Assembly (NCBI GenBank): GCA_023396665.1
Contig: JAEWVL010000373.1
Span: 1 to 12,313, forward strand
DNA: 12,313 bases
Direction of reading: 5' to 3'
DNA from: Spirochaetota bacterium
GTDB taxonomy: Bacteria > Spirochaetota > UBA4802 > JAFGJZ01
Shown here: positions 1 to 6,600 of the stretch, piece by piece
Numbering within the stretch: position 1 is the first letter of the stretch
Layout of the letters: each line of letters starts with the position of its first letter
The notes under the pieces: generated by a model
What the model was told of the DNA's origin: nothing
Database searches by the model: none
Seen by the model: the letters and a program-made list of their open reading frames with translations, nothing else
Made by a program: the position numbers and the translations under genes

Positions 1-14
1 AATATACGGAGCCA

Positions 15-52
15 TTGTAAAAATAACTGATCTGTCGAGATTACTTTTACAA
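15..52. repeat. Imperfect inverted repeat downstream of the LysE-type gene
   Basis: TTGTAAAA (15-22) and TTTTACAA (45-52) form 8-bp arms. A shorter inner pairing, ATCT (30-33) with AGAT (38-41), encloses a GTCG loop. It begins 16 bp beyond the stop of the minus-strand exporter gene and could be a weak 3'-end hairpin. The internal mismatches and the lack of a separate T-run make this uncertain. The rest of positions 1-67 shows nothing else I can support. Confidence 0.25.
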
Positions 53-67
53 GAGTACATGTGATAA

Positions 68-706
68 TCACACCTCAACTTTCTTCGGTTTTGACAGCTG
101 AATGATACGCATGAGTGCAAAAAAAATCAGAACAGTTCCAACAACAGCATTAAGAACTCGAAATACCGACACCGGAACAATGAGTGTCAACGAAGAAAGC
201 AGCACAACCGCCGTTCCCAGGAAGATGAAGGTAGCTGCACCGGCTGCAAGGCCGAAAACAACAAGCTCAGATCTGTTCAATGAATACTCGATTGTTTTGT
301 TGGCGAATATACCGGTCCAGAAAAGTATAGTTAGAGGACTGGAGATAGTCAGAAAAAATGCAGCCGCGAAAGCGCCAAACAGCGTTGTTGTATTTTGAGA
401 ACCTAAAGAGATGTGCGCAAAAATAAATGCCTTCTTGATTAATAAAATACCAAAAAGAACAAGTACAGCCGAACTCGCAAAGCCGAACAGCTTTTTGATG
501 CGTTCAGATTCCAGCATACGCCCTACACCAACAACGGCGAGAATGATATACAGATAATCAACAAGAGTGACCGCCATCACGGCTACGAGACCGCTTACCA
601 GGCCTTGTTGAAAGGCAATATTGAGAATGAATACGAATACCGGCCCGATAGCAAGTTGTAAAAACATTCCGGTTAGAAAGCCCCTGATAAATATATTCGT
701 ACGCAT
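68..706 (-). CDS. LysE/RhtB family amino-acid exporter
   Basis: A 212-residue, very hydrophobic inner-membrane protein with about six membrane segments, the usual size for the LysE/RhtB family of amino-acid and small-metabolite exporters. The N-terminus carries the family signature: a glycine-containing first helix leading into AIGPVFVF (residues 19-26). A second hallmark lies in SPLTILFW (123-130), the counterpart of the family's NPxxxxFW, here with Ser in place of Asn. The ATG at 706 follows a purine-rich GAGAGGA a few bases upstream. The gene stands alone on the minus strand, 131 bp downstream of the esterase gene. The substrate cannot be read from the sequence. The lysA gene elsewhere in the window does not prove lysine export, because the two genes are not adjacent and I see no shared operator. 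Confidence 0.85.
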   Translation of the reverse strand: MRTNIFIRGFLTGMFLQLAIGPVFVFILNIAFQQGLVSGLVAVMAVTLVDYLYIILAVVGVGRMLESERIKKLFGFASSAVLVLFGILLIKKAFIFAHISLGSQNTTTLFGAFAAAFFLTISSPLTILFWTGIFANKTIEYSLNRSELVVFGLAAGAATFIFLGTAVVLLSSLTLIVPVSVFRVLNAVVGTVLIFFALMRIIQLSKPKKVEV

Positions 707-823
707 GAAATCCTCTCACAACTATTATGATTCAAGGACGCTAGTGTGGATGGCTTCGTATGTCAACCAGAAAGATATTGCCTTAATTTGTGTTTGTATA
801 TTATATTTGTAAGCAAAGGATAT

Positions 824-833
824 GTATCCCCCC
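824..833 (-). repeat. Intergenic GGGGATAC motif, copy A
   Basis: The plus strand reads GTATCCCCCC, so the minus strand reads GGGGGGATAC. It lies just beyond the esterase stop, about 120 bp upstream of the exporter gene and pointing toward it. The bases around it (GGATA-TG-TATCC, 818-829) form a small palindrome. It is one of five intergenic copies in the window. Confidence 0.4.
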
Positions 834-837
834 ATAA

Positions 838-1722
838 CTACGTTTTACTGAATCTGTTTTTACCGCTTGCTACAGTATCAAAAAACCGTACGATACTCTC
901 CGTTGCTGTCGCCGGCCAGGCGTGCCCTCCATTTTGTCGCAACAGCAACACACAATCAGCTTCCGCTCCGCACCAGATACGACCTTCAATTCCCATCGTA
1001 GCGGGGTATGATTTGTATACATCGGTGCAACCGTTAATATTTTTCCAGAAGGCAATTGTCTCGTCGACCGAATAGATGTTCCAGAGATGTTTACCCTCAA
1101 AAGGTATCACATCGTCATCTAGACTATGGATATGCATTACGGGAACGGGTGTGGGATTGATCCCTTTTCTGGAAGGATTGATCGTATACAGCAGTTGTGC
1201 ACTTTCAGCGGACATAGTTCCTGACACAGCCGCTATCCCGGCAATCTTCTTTCCGAGCAAAAGTGCACTCTCGTAACACTGTATCGCCCCCAATGAGTGA
1301 CCACTCATAAATACCTTGTTTCGATCTATTGCATACTGTTCATACATTTCCCTGATTATAACTTCGAAAAAAGCATTGTCATTCAAGGAACTCCATCCGC
1401 CATTTTTCCCATCTGGATAGACAATGAAATAGCCGCATTTGCCGGCTACCAGATCAAAACCTCTTGATCGCATAGCCTCTCCACTCGCCCCCATGCCGTG
1501 CAGAACAATTATCATTGGAGAGTGTTGCTGTCGTTTCTGGGGTATTTTCAGTGCTCCGGTTCGGATTTCACCTGCCAGATTGACTGTAAAGCGTCGTTTA
1601 TCCTTCGTAACCAGCATTTGTCTATTTTGCAACTGCCCGCAAGTCGTCAGCAGCAAACAAATTGTGACGAACAACTTCTTTGCACACTTATCCCGAAGAA
1701 AAACACTTTTTTGGCAGCTCAT
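838..1722 (-). CDS. CE1/PHB-depolymerase-like esterase, probable lipoprotein
   Basis: An alpha/beta-hydrolase of the feruloyl esterase / poly(3-hydroxybutyrate) depolymerase group (COG3509, LpqC-like), expected to cleave ester bonds in plant cell-wall material or polyesters. Visible motifs are the oxyanion region LHGMGASG (74-81), nucleophile Ser143 in GHSLG, the likely acid Asp203 in HSLDDDVIPF, and His267 in GGHAWP. Cysteines near 232, 251 and 257 match the C-terminal cysteine pattern of the family. The N-terminus has a basic stretch, then LFVTICLLLTTC (17-28). Thr at -1 makes this an atypical lipobox, tolerated in some lineages, so outer-surface lipid anchoring at Cys28 is an inference. 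The ATG overlaps the stop of a 24-codon frame (ATGA), and a TAA lies in frame shortly upstream, so this start is the only reasonable one. Confidence 0.82.
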   Translation of the reverse strand: MSCQKSVFLRDKCAKKLFVTICLLLTTCGQLQNRQMLVTKDKRRFTVNLAGEIRTGALKIPQKRQQHSPMIIVLHGMGASGEAMRSRGFDLVAGKCGYFIVYPDGKNGGWSSLNDNAFFEVIIREMYEQYAIDRNKVFMSGHSLGAIQCYESALLLGKKIAGIAAVSGTMSAESAQLLYTINPSRKGINPTPVPVMHIHSLDDDVIPFEGKHLWNIYSVDETIAFWKNINGCTDVYKSYPATMGIEGRIWCGAEADCVLLLRQNGGHAWPATATESIVRFFDTVASGKNRFSKT

Positions 1723-1793
1723 GCTGACAGCCCTGATTTATTAGTGAATATTTTTAGCTCTGGATGATTCAGTTTTTCTTTTTTTATTTTCAT
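1719..1793 (-). CDS. Possible 24-aa coupling ORF before the esterase
   Basis: A short frame, MKIKKEKLNHPELKIFTNKS and four more residues, fills the gap between the hypothetical gene and the esterase. Its ATG overlaps the upstream stop (ATGA at 1793-1790) and its TGA overlaps the esterase ATG (ATGA at 1722-1719). There is no Shine-Dalgarno sequence beyond A-rich DNA, so expression would depend on re-initiation. It may be only the consequence of tight packing. No homology is recognised. Confidence 0.25.
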   Translation of the reverse strand: MKIKKEKLNHPELKIFTNKSGLSA

Positions 1794-2278
1794 TTTCTTT
1801 TTTTCTTTCGTTTCTTTTTTATTTTTATACGCCTATTCCAACAAATTGTCCATTTTTCAGTTTTCTGTTCACCTGAATAGGTAATATCATAAAACCCTTT
1901 AGAATAGTTAGTAGAAATCTCTTCATTACAAGTTATAGAGTCCAATCCATTTTCTACCAAATCATCAAGAAAAGCATCAATGGCCACGGCGTATATCAGA
2001 CTGACAGAAACCTTGAAGAACAGCCTTTCAGAAACACCAAATTCATAGCAGAGAGGCAAAAGCGAGACATGCCATATACGATAAGACGCGGACAAAGACA
2101 ACTGGTATTTCACCGCTTTCCAGAGAACAGCACGATTGCTACAAAAAACGATCCGTGATTTTCTCATCAAAGCATCAAGAACATCACTGACGCGAACATG
2201 AAGTACTTTTGCCGCAGCCGCAACCCGATTTTTCCTCTCCGGGCTGATACAAATACTTGTTTCAATATATTTCTTCAA
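1790..2278 (-). CDS. Hypothetical protein, DUF1564-like in its second half
   Basis: A protein of about 162 residues that I do not recognise with confidence. Its N-terminal part (YIETSICISPERKNRVAAAA and on) looks like a short beta strand followed by two helices, as in ribbon-helix-helix proteins. The middle has KYQ, then a W-x-x-L-x-x-L pattern and FGVSERLFF, which recalls from memory the YQ...W...GVSRC.LF pattern of spirochaete DUF1564 proteins. The C-terminus ends in a run of Lys and Arg encoded by a polypurine tract. I prefer a TTG start at 2278, preceded by GGAG seven bases away. A GTG at 2305 adds nine residues but has no ribosome site. The gene is more A+T-rich than its neighbours, suggesting separate acquisition. 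Its stop overlaps the next small frame. Confidence 0.5.
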   Translation of the reverse strand: MKKYIETSICISPERKNRVAAAAKVLHVRVSDVLDALMRKSRIVFCSNRAVLWKAVKYQLSLSASYRIWHVSLLPLCYEFGVSERLFFKVSVSLIYAVAIDAFLDDLVENGLDSITCNEEISTNYSKGFYDITYSGEQKTEKWTICWNRRIKIKKKRKKKRK

Positions 2279-2308
2279 ATTTCCACTCCGAAAACAGGAA
2301 TTCACACA

Positions 2309-2437
2309 ATGGATACGAAATCGGAGGCAAAAATTGCTGAAGAATTTTCAAAAAAAACACTATACATTGCAAAGTGGCTTGAAAAGTACACCGCAGATCA
2401 AATATGTTGTGAAAAGCAAAAAATGTTGTTAGAATAA
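2309..2437 (+). CDS. Possible 42-aa small protein
   Basis: A short frame beginning MDTKSEAKIAEEFSKKTLYI, with AGGA nine bases before its ATG. The peptide is charged and predicted mainly helical (AKIAEEFSKKTLYIAKWLEK), with a Cys-Cys pair near the end. It is divergent from the A+T-rich hypothetical gene and lies 67 bp upstream of the GH43 gene. It overlaps the 18-codon minus-strand frame, so at most one is likely to be real. No family is recognised. Confidence 0.28.
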   Translation: MDTKSEAKIAEEFSKKTLYIAKWLEKYTADQICCEKQKMLLE

Positions 2438-2471
2438 CGAGGATCGCTATTCATTTTTCAAGCACCTCCTT
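2398..2471 (-). other. Strong Shine-Dalgarno with an 18-codon ORF (possible leader or gene remnant)
   Basis: The minus strand has AAGGAGGTG (complement of 2463-2471), an almost ideal ribosome-binding site, about ten bases before an ATG at 2454. The frame encodes only MNSDPRYSNNIFCFSQHI and stops at 2398. It lies upstream of, and on the same strand as, the A+T-rich hypothetical gene but in another frame. It could be a leader peptide, the broken 5' end of that gene, or chance. Confidence 0.25.
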
Positions 2472-2504
2472 TTCCGTTAAAACAAACAATAAGGATACAA
2501 AACC

Positions 2505-3488
2505 ATGAGTGAAGCAGCGAAACAAAGAGAACCGATAGTAAAAAACATCTACACCGCCGATCCTTCGGCGCATGTCTATGAGGGAAAACTCTATATTTAC
2601 CCTTCACACGATTCGGATATCATCTACCCCTCAAATGATAACGGTGACCAGTACATGATGGAAGATTACCACATCATTTCGATGGACGGCTTTGATTCAC
2701 CGGCAACCGATCACGGAGTCGCACTCCATCTCAATGACATTCCCTGGGCTTCAAAGCAATTGTGGGCGCCCGATGCCGCGTACAAGAACGGCACCTACTA
2801 TCTGTATTTTCCCGCACGCGACAAAGACGGCATATTCCGTATCGGAGTGGCCACAGGTAAAAACCCGGCAGGCCCTTTCAAAGCAGAGGCGGATTACATC
2901 AAGGGCAGCTTCAGCATAGATCCGGCCGTTCTGGTTGATGATGACGGACGGGCTTATATGTATTTCGGCGGTCTCTGGGGCGGCCAGCTCGAAAAGTGGA
3001 CGACAGGCACGTTTAAACCAGACGCACCGAATCCAGCGGGCAACGACCCCGCACTCGGACCCCGCGTTGCGGAACTGAATGACGACATGCTGCAATTCAG
3101 GGAAGCGCCGCAGCAGATCAGCATCGTCGATGAAGCCGGACAGCCTCTGAAAGCATCCGATGAGGATCGTCGTTATTTCGAGGGACCCTGGATGCACAAA
3201 TACAATGGCAAGTACTATCTGTCCTACTCCACCGGAACCACCCACTACATCGTGTATGCCATCGGTGATTCACCCAAGGGGCCTTTCACATACAAGGGAA
3301 GAATTCTCAATCCGGTCAAAGGATGGACAACTCACCACTCGATTGTCGAGTATCAGAACAAGTGGTATCTTTTCTATCACGATGCCTCACTCTCGAAGGG
3401 AGTCGATAATCAGCGCTGCGTCATGTACACAGAGCTCAGCTATAACAGCGACGGAACAATCGTCACGATTGATCCTTATGGCAAATAA
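2505..3488 (+). CDS. Glycoside hydrolase family 43 (beta-xylosidase / arabinofuranosidase type)
   Basis: A 327-residue single-domain GH43 five-bladed propeller that should release xylose or arabinose from hemicellulose oligosaccharides. The three catalytic carboxylates can be placed: Asp19 in TADPSAHV (general base), Asp139 in SIDPAV (pKa modulator) and Glu226 in YFEGPW (general acid). WAPD (87-90) and the His pair at 277-278 in TTHHS, near the usual metal-binding position, also fit. There is no signal peptide, so the enzyme should act in the cytoplasm on imported oligosaccharides. AAGGA lies nine bases before the ATG. It is a single-gene unit closed by a strong terminator, with no transporter or second glycosidase beside it in this window. 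Substrate specificity cannot be read from the sequence. Confidence 0.92.
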   Translation: MSEAAKQREPIVKNIYTADPSAHVYEGKLYIYPSHDSDIIYPSNDNGDQYMMEDYHIISMDGFDSPATDHGVALHLNDIPWASKQLWAPDAAYKNGTYYLYFPARDKDGIFRIGVATGKNPAGPFKAEADYIKGSFSIDPAVLVDDDGRAYMYFGGLWGGQLEKWTTGTFKPDAPNPAGNDPALGPRVAELNDDMLQFREAPQQISIVDEAGQPLKASDEDRRYFEGPWMHKYNGKYYLSYSTGTTHYIVYAIGDSPKGPFTYKGRILNPVKGWTTHHSIVEYQNKWYLFYHDASLSKGVDNQRCVMYTELSYNSDGTIVTIDPYGK

Positions 3489-3504
3489 GAAACAATCGCA
3501 AAGC

Positions 3505-3537
3505 AAAAGACCGCCTCTTGATGGCGGTCTTTTTTTT
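3505..3537 (+). terminator. Rho-independent terminator, bidirectional
   Basis: AAGACCGCC and GGCGGTCTT form a G+C-rich stem around the loop TCTTGAT, followed by a run of T's. It starts 16 bp after the GH43 stop. The reverse complement also ends in CTTTT, so the same hairpin can stop the converging minus-strand transcript of the GyrI-like gene. Confidence 0.93.
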
Positions 3538-3548
3538 ATGACTCGGCT

Positions 3549-3557
3549 GGGGGATAC
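3549..3557 (+). repeat. Intergenic GGGGATAC motif, copy B
   Basis: GGGGGATAC lies between the terminator and the end of the GyrI-like gene, followed eight bases later by AAGCCC (3566-3571). The GGG and CCC could pair around the GATAC. It shares this arrangement with copies D and E. Confidence 0.4.
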
Positions 3558-3637
3558 TCCCAACAAAGCCCTGCACGCATTGAAATATCCAGAAAGCGCA
3601 AACAACAGACATTATCCTGTCCCCGGGCAACAGGTCC

Positions 3638-4282
3638 TTACTTTTTCGGCTTTACCGGATAACGGATAATCGTGTAATAATTCTCCGGTTTCACGAGGGG
3701 ATTGCCCGGGCCTTTCAGATAAACCTCTTCGTGAAGACCCGCAATCTCGTAACCCTGTGCATCAATATAATCGAGCAATCTTTTCACAGTTGGGGCTTCT
3801 TTTTCATAGGGACCGACATGCAGTATCTCGGCCGTCTCACCGTATTGCCAGTCGCTCAGCTCCACTGTCATTCCGTAACAATTCTTCGGCAGTTTCAATT
3901 CGCTGACAGTCTCCGGTACGGGAATACCGGTCATGCCCTTCCACACAGCCTCCTTCACCATCCGTTCCCGATCCTTCGACGCCATTTCAAAATCAATCGT
4001 ATTGACATAACGGGTTGCCGGCGGCTGCATTTTCTTCCCTTTCGGTGTTCCCCTTGTGGCAAAATAGCATTTAAAAAGCACGCCGTACATTTTACTTAAT
4101 TCGCTCGAAGGTAATTCAAAGCTGATCTGCATCACCCTCGTTACGGGTATGGTTCTGATTGCCGGATCCTTCAGGCGTTCGTAGGGGCGCACGTCGACTG
4201 TCTGAAAGAAAGGGGCGAGCAACACAAGCGCCATGCCGACTATCACCACCGCGACAACAAGAATAATTAGCATTTTTTGCAT
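3638..4282 (-). CDS. Membrane-anchored GyrI-like effector-binding domain protein
   Basis: A protein of 214 residues with one N-terminal membrane helix (MLIILVVAVVIVGMALVLLA), then a GyrI-like (AraC effector-binding, BacM/SOUL-like fold) domain. Diagnostic elements are VELSDWQYGETAEILHVGPY, the segment TVKRLLDYIDAQGYEIAGLH, and the terminal EVYLKGPGNP..YYTIIRYPV, where this family usually ends. Stand-alone relatives bind small hydrophobic or cationic molecules, and some hydrolyse cyclopropanoid toxins, so ligand binding on the outer face of the membrane is an inference. I choose the ATG at 4282 because GGAG lies six bases before it. An ATG at 4294 would add four residues but has only a weak GGA. 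The gene converges on GH43 and shares its terminator. Confidence 0.72.
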   Translation of the reverse strand: MQKMLIILVVAVVIVGMALVLLAPFFQTVDVRPYERLKDPAIRTIPVTRVMQISFELPSSELSKMYGVLFKCYFATRGTPKGKKMQPPATRYVNTIDFEMASKDRERMVKEAVWKGMTGIPVPETVSELKLPKNCYGMTVELSDWQYGETAEILHVGPYEKEAPTVKRLLDYIDAQGYEIAGLHEEVYLKGPGNPLVKPENYYTIIRYPVKPKK

Positions 4283-4300
4283 CTGTATCTCCATTTTTCC

Positions 4301-4316
4301 GGGGACACGTATCCCC
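4301..4316 (-). promoter_or_regulatory. Near-perfect palindrome with GGGGATAC motif, copy C
   Basis: GGGGACACGTATCCCC is a 16-bp inverted repeat with one mismatched pair. On the minus strand it reads GGGGATAC then GTGTCCCC. It ends 18 bases before the preferred start of the GyrI-like gene, inside its 5' region. It could be an operator or an mRNA hairpin. Confidence 0.4.
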
Positions 4317-4498
4317 TGTTTCAGACCGCCTGCACACCTGATAAATGAGCTCGCAGCGTCTGCGATTACGCATTAGCTATCTTTTGACCGGTTACACAAG
4401 CAGTCCATTGCCAGATAGTATAATCGATGCCTCTGACAACAGTATGTCAGGTTTGAAAAAAAATGAGATTTTTCTGAAAACACAAAACAGTCAGCACT

Positions 4499-4529
4499 TA
4501 GCAGTTTGCTGCTTAACAGCAAACTGCTA
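4499..4529. repeat. Perfect 13-bp inverted repeat (hairpin)
   Basis: TAGCAGTTTGCTG and CAGCAAACTGCTA pair perfectly around a 5-base loop, CTTAA. It lies 85 bp beyond the lysA stop. There is no T-run directly after either arm, so it is not a typical terminator, though TTTTGTGTTTT follows some ten bases later on the minus strand. It might end the lysA transcript inefficiently, protect its 3' end, or be a protein-binding site. Confidence 0.6.
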
Positions 4530-4613
4530 GATTCAAATAACAAAGACATCCTTTAAAATTACCGGCTTTGCGTCCATTGCCATCGTTCAGAATCATTCTG
4601 AATCATTCTGTTT

Positions 4614-5888
4614 TCAGATCAGTTCGGCATCAACCTGATCACTGTATGCTTCATAAATCTTCATTGCAAGCTCCCGGTTCGACATGGCCTTACGCACTCG
4701 CATTTCATTTTTATAGAGAAACACTTCGCTCGGCAGCGGGCGCAGATTGTAGACGGATGCCATCGAAAAGCAGTAGGCGCCCGCATTCAAGATTGCAAGA
4801 TAATCGCCTTCACGAATCTCGGCAATTTCACGTTGTACTGCAAACCGGTCACCCGATTCGCAGATATTGCCGCAGACATCGTAAATTCCCGGCCTTCCCC
4901 CGGGATTCGACAGGTTTACGATATGGTGGTAGGCCTGATAAAGTAGCGGCCGTATCAGATGGGGAAAGCCCGAGTTGACACCCGCAATCTGACGGCCGCG
5001 ATTGTCCTTAAGAGTATTCACCTGCACGACGAAAATAGCGCTTTCTGCAGTTATATATTTACCGGGTTCAATATAAAGACTCAGTTTCCTTCCGTAACGC
5101 GAACAGAACTGCGCAAAAGTGTTTCCGGCAGCCTTGCCGAAGGCGGTATAGTCGACAATTTTTTCATCGGGCGCATAGGGGGCTTTGAATCCGCCGCCAA
5201 AATCAACAAATTCAAGATCGGGAAAGCGATCCTTGTTGATCACAGAGAGCAGATTTTCCATGCTTTCAATATATTTTCCGATATCGGCGATGCCGCTGCC
5301 GGTGTGGTTGTGAATTCCGCAGACACGCAATCCGGATCGCCTGCAAATATCGGCGGCCCTGTCGGCATCGCTTCGTAAAATTCCGAACTTGGTTTCATCC
5401 CCACCCGTCATGATGTGCTTGTGTTCACCCGCGACAACATCAGAATTGAAACGCAGGCACACACTGCCGCCGCTGTAATTCTTCGCGAACTTCTCAAGGC
5501 GCGAGAGCGAGTCGATATTGATCAGAACCCCGCTTTGCACCACCTCGGCTATTTCTTCATCGGTGGCGTTATTCGAGGTAAAGATGATTCGCCCGGCGGA
5601 AAAACCGCATTCAAGCGCGAGAAAAACTTCGGCCGGGCTCACCGCGTCAATACCGCTGCCGGCACACAGAAGCAGTTTCAGAATTTCGGGGTTGTAATTC
5701 GATTTCATCGCATAAAACAGGCGCGTATCATCCCACTCGATGCAGTCGAGCAGATAACGGTAACGATCCTCTATTGTTTCTCCCGAATACAGAAAAAAGG
5801 GGGTACGCGTCGCCGCAACAATTCTCTCAGGCGAGATTTTGTTAAAGTGATTCAAAAATTGTCCGTTTGTAAAGAAAAGATCACTCAT
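4614..5888 (-). CDS. lysA: Diaminopimelate decarboxylase
   Basis: A 424-residue, fold-type III PLP enzyme that decarboxylates meso-diaminopimelate to L-lysine, the last step of lysine synthesis. Lys62 in FYAMKSN is the PLP lysine. HNHTGSG (193-199), DFGGGF (229-234) and EPGKY (274-278) bind the cofactor phosphate and ring. Arg313 in LIRPLLYQAYH and the CESGD motif (343-347) bind substrate and supply the partner active site of the dimer. Tyr382 lies in AYCFSMASVYN. LIRPLLYQAYH and CESGD favour LysA over ornithine/arginine or carboxynorspermidine decarboxylases. AAGGAG lies eight bases before the ATG. The TATAAT just upstream lies inside a GTTG-N7-CAAC site shared with the neighbouring marR gene. 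There is no room for a lysine riboswitch between that -10 and the start. Confidence 0.93.
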   Translation of the reverse strand: MSDLFFTNGQFLNHFNKISPERIVAATRTPFFLYSGETIEDRYRYLLDCIEWDDTRLFYAMKSNYNPEILKLLLCAGSGIDAVSPAEVFLALECGFSAGRIIFTSNNATDEEIAEVVQSGVLINIDSLSRLEKFAKNYSGGSVCLRFNSDVVAGEHKHIMTGGDETKFGILRSDADRAADICRRSGLRVCGIHNHTGSGIADIGKYIESMENLLSVINKDRFPDLEFVDFGGGFKAPYAPDEKIVDYTAFGKAAGNTFAQFCSRYGRKLSLYIEPGKYITAESAIFVVQVNTLKDNRGRQIAGVNSGFPHLIRPLLYQAYHHIVNLSNPGGRPGIYDVCGNICESGDRFAVQREIAEIREGDYLAILNAGAYCFSMASVYNLRPLPSEVFLYKNEMRVRKAMSNRELAMKIYEAYSDQVDAELI

Positions 5889-5906
5889 TTATATTTCTCC
5901 TTTTAT

Positions 5907-5921
5907 GTTGTATTATACAAC
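5907..5921 (-). promoter_or_regulatory. lysA -10 element inside a probable MarR operator
   Basis: GTTGTAT-T-ATACAAC is a perfect 15-bp palindrome of the form GTTG-N7-CAAC. The minus strand reads TATAAT at 5917-5912, so a bound regulator would cover the -10. The implied transcript starts about 16 bases before the lysA ATG and includes AAGGAG. No good -35 is visible. Two further GTTG-N7-CAAC sites precede marR. Confidence 0.65.
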
Positions 5922-5992
5922 TATCATGAACAAATCCCCCGGCAAGAGCAAATGCTTCACTTACCGGTATCAAACACGCGAATTCACAAACC

Positions 5993-6481
5993 TCAGGCAG
6001 CTCCGGTGTCCTTTCGCGCAACGGCGTCAAAAGCATCGACGAGCAGTTCGAACGAGCTCATCACCTCTCTGACCCTTCCCTTGGGAAGCCGTTCGAGTAC
6101 CGCACGATAGTGATCCATTCTCGATTGTTTCAGTTCTGAGGCATAGGTCCGGCCTTTCGCGCTCAGCGAAACGACCGTTTCCCTTCTGTCTTCGGCATTA
6201 GTGCTTTTTACGACAAATTCTCTGCGAACGAGCGAATCGACCAGTCTTGTCACGGTGCTTTTTTCCAGATTCATATGAGCGACGATATCACTCATGTTCG
6301 TATCGGACGCATGACGTTCTGCGAGCAGCACAAGAATCATCGCCTGTGAAGTGGAAATGTTCTGTTTTCGTACAAAGTCCTTCTCTATCGCCTGAAAAAT
6401 CGACGAGGTCTTGTAGAGAAGCTTGCCGATGTCATTGAGACAACGAAGATACTTTTGTTTATCGGTTCCGCTGATGTTCAT
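5993..6481 (-). CDS. MarR family transcriptional regulator
   Basis: A 162-residue winged helix-turn-helix protein of normal MarR length. The DNA-binding core spans about 41-110: a scaffold helix (STSQAMILVLLAER), the recognition helix around LEKSTVTRLVDSLVRREF (72-89), and the wing with the conserved DRR in AEDRRETVVSLSAKG. The N- and C-terminal helices would form the dimer interface. Members usually repress promoters and are released by small ligands or oxidation. There is no clear Shine-Dalgarno before the ATG at 6481, suggesting modest translation. Upstream, a perfect TATAAT sits between two GTTG-N7-CAAC sites, consistent with autorepression. The same site covers the lysA -10, 104 bp downstream of this gene, so lysA is a likely target. 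The ligand is unknown. Confidence 0.9.
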   Translation of the reverse strand: MNISGTDKQKYLRCLNDIGKLLYKTSSIFQAIEKDFVRKQNISTSQAMILVLLAERHASDTNMSDIVAHMNLEKSTVTRLVDSLVRREFVVKSTNAEDRRETVVSLSAKGRTYASELKQSRMDHYRAVLERLPKGRVREVMSSFELLVDAFDAVARKDTGAA

Positions 6482-6501
6482 GAGTCAATTTTGTGTCAAT
6501 A

Positions 6502-6538
6502 GTTGTATTTGTCAACCATTATAGTTGCTACTTACAAC
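6502..6538 (-). promoter_or_regulatory. marR promoter with twin probable operators
   Basis: Two GTTG-N7-CAAC sites, 6502-6516 and 6524-6538, start 22 bp apart, two helical turns. A TATAAT on the minus strand (6523-6518) lies exactly between them, giving a leader of roughly 30 bases before the marR ATG. The outer site also forms part of a longer inverted repeat, TATAGTTG...CAACTATA. A weaker relative, TTGTTTCAAACAA, lies at 6573-6585. Confidence 0.65.
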
Positions 6539-6600
6539 TATAATACCGCACAGCACCGAATCATCGGCATACTTGTTTCAAACAAACGACCGGCGACGCC

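Larger units (their letters stand above)
4295..4613. other. 319-bp intergenic region between the GyrI-like gene and lysA
   Basis: No convincing gene is present; the longest frame (4345-4530, plus) has no ribosome site and an unremarkable peptide. The region holds the palindrome near the GyrI-like start, a perfect 13-bp hairpin at 4499-4529 and an A-rich stretch at 4454-4480. It must contain the GyrI-like promoter, although I cannot assign a -35/-10 pair with confidence. Confidence 0.5.

Noticed and set aside
3160..3669. A long plus-strand frame covering the end of GH43 and the terminator
   Set aside because: It is out of frame with GH43, crosses the terminator and overlaps the GyrI-like gene; it has no protein-like pattern.
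4345..4530. A 61-codon plus-strand frame in the 319-bp gap
   Set aside because: There is no ribosome site, the composition is random, and it ends within the perfect hairpin.
5889..5992. Lysine riboswitch before lysA
   Set aside because: Only 104 bp separate marR and lysA, the likely -10 is about 16 bases before the start, and no L-box-like structure is seen.
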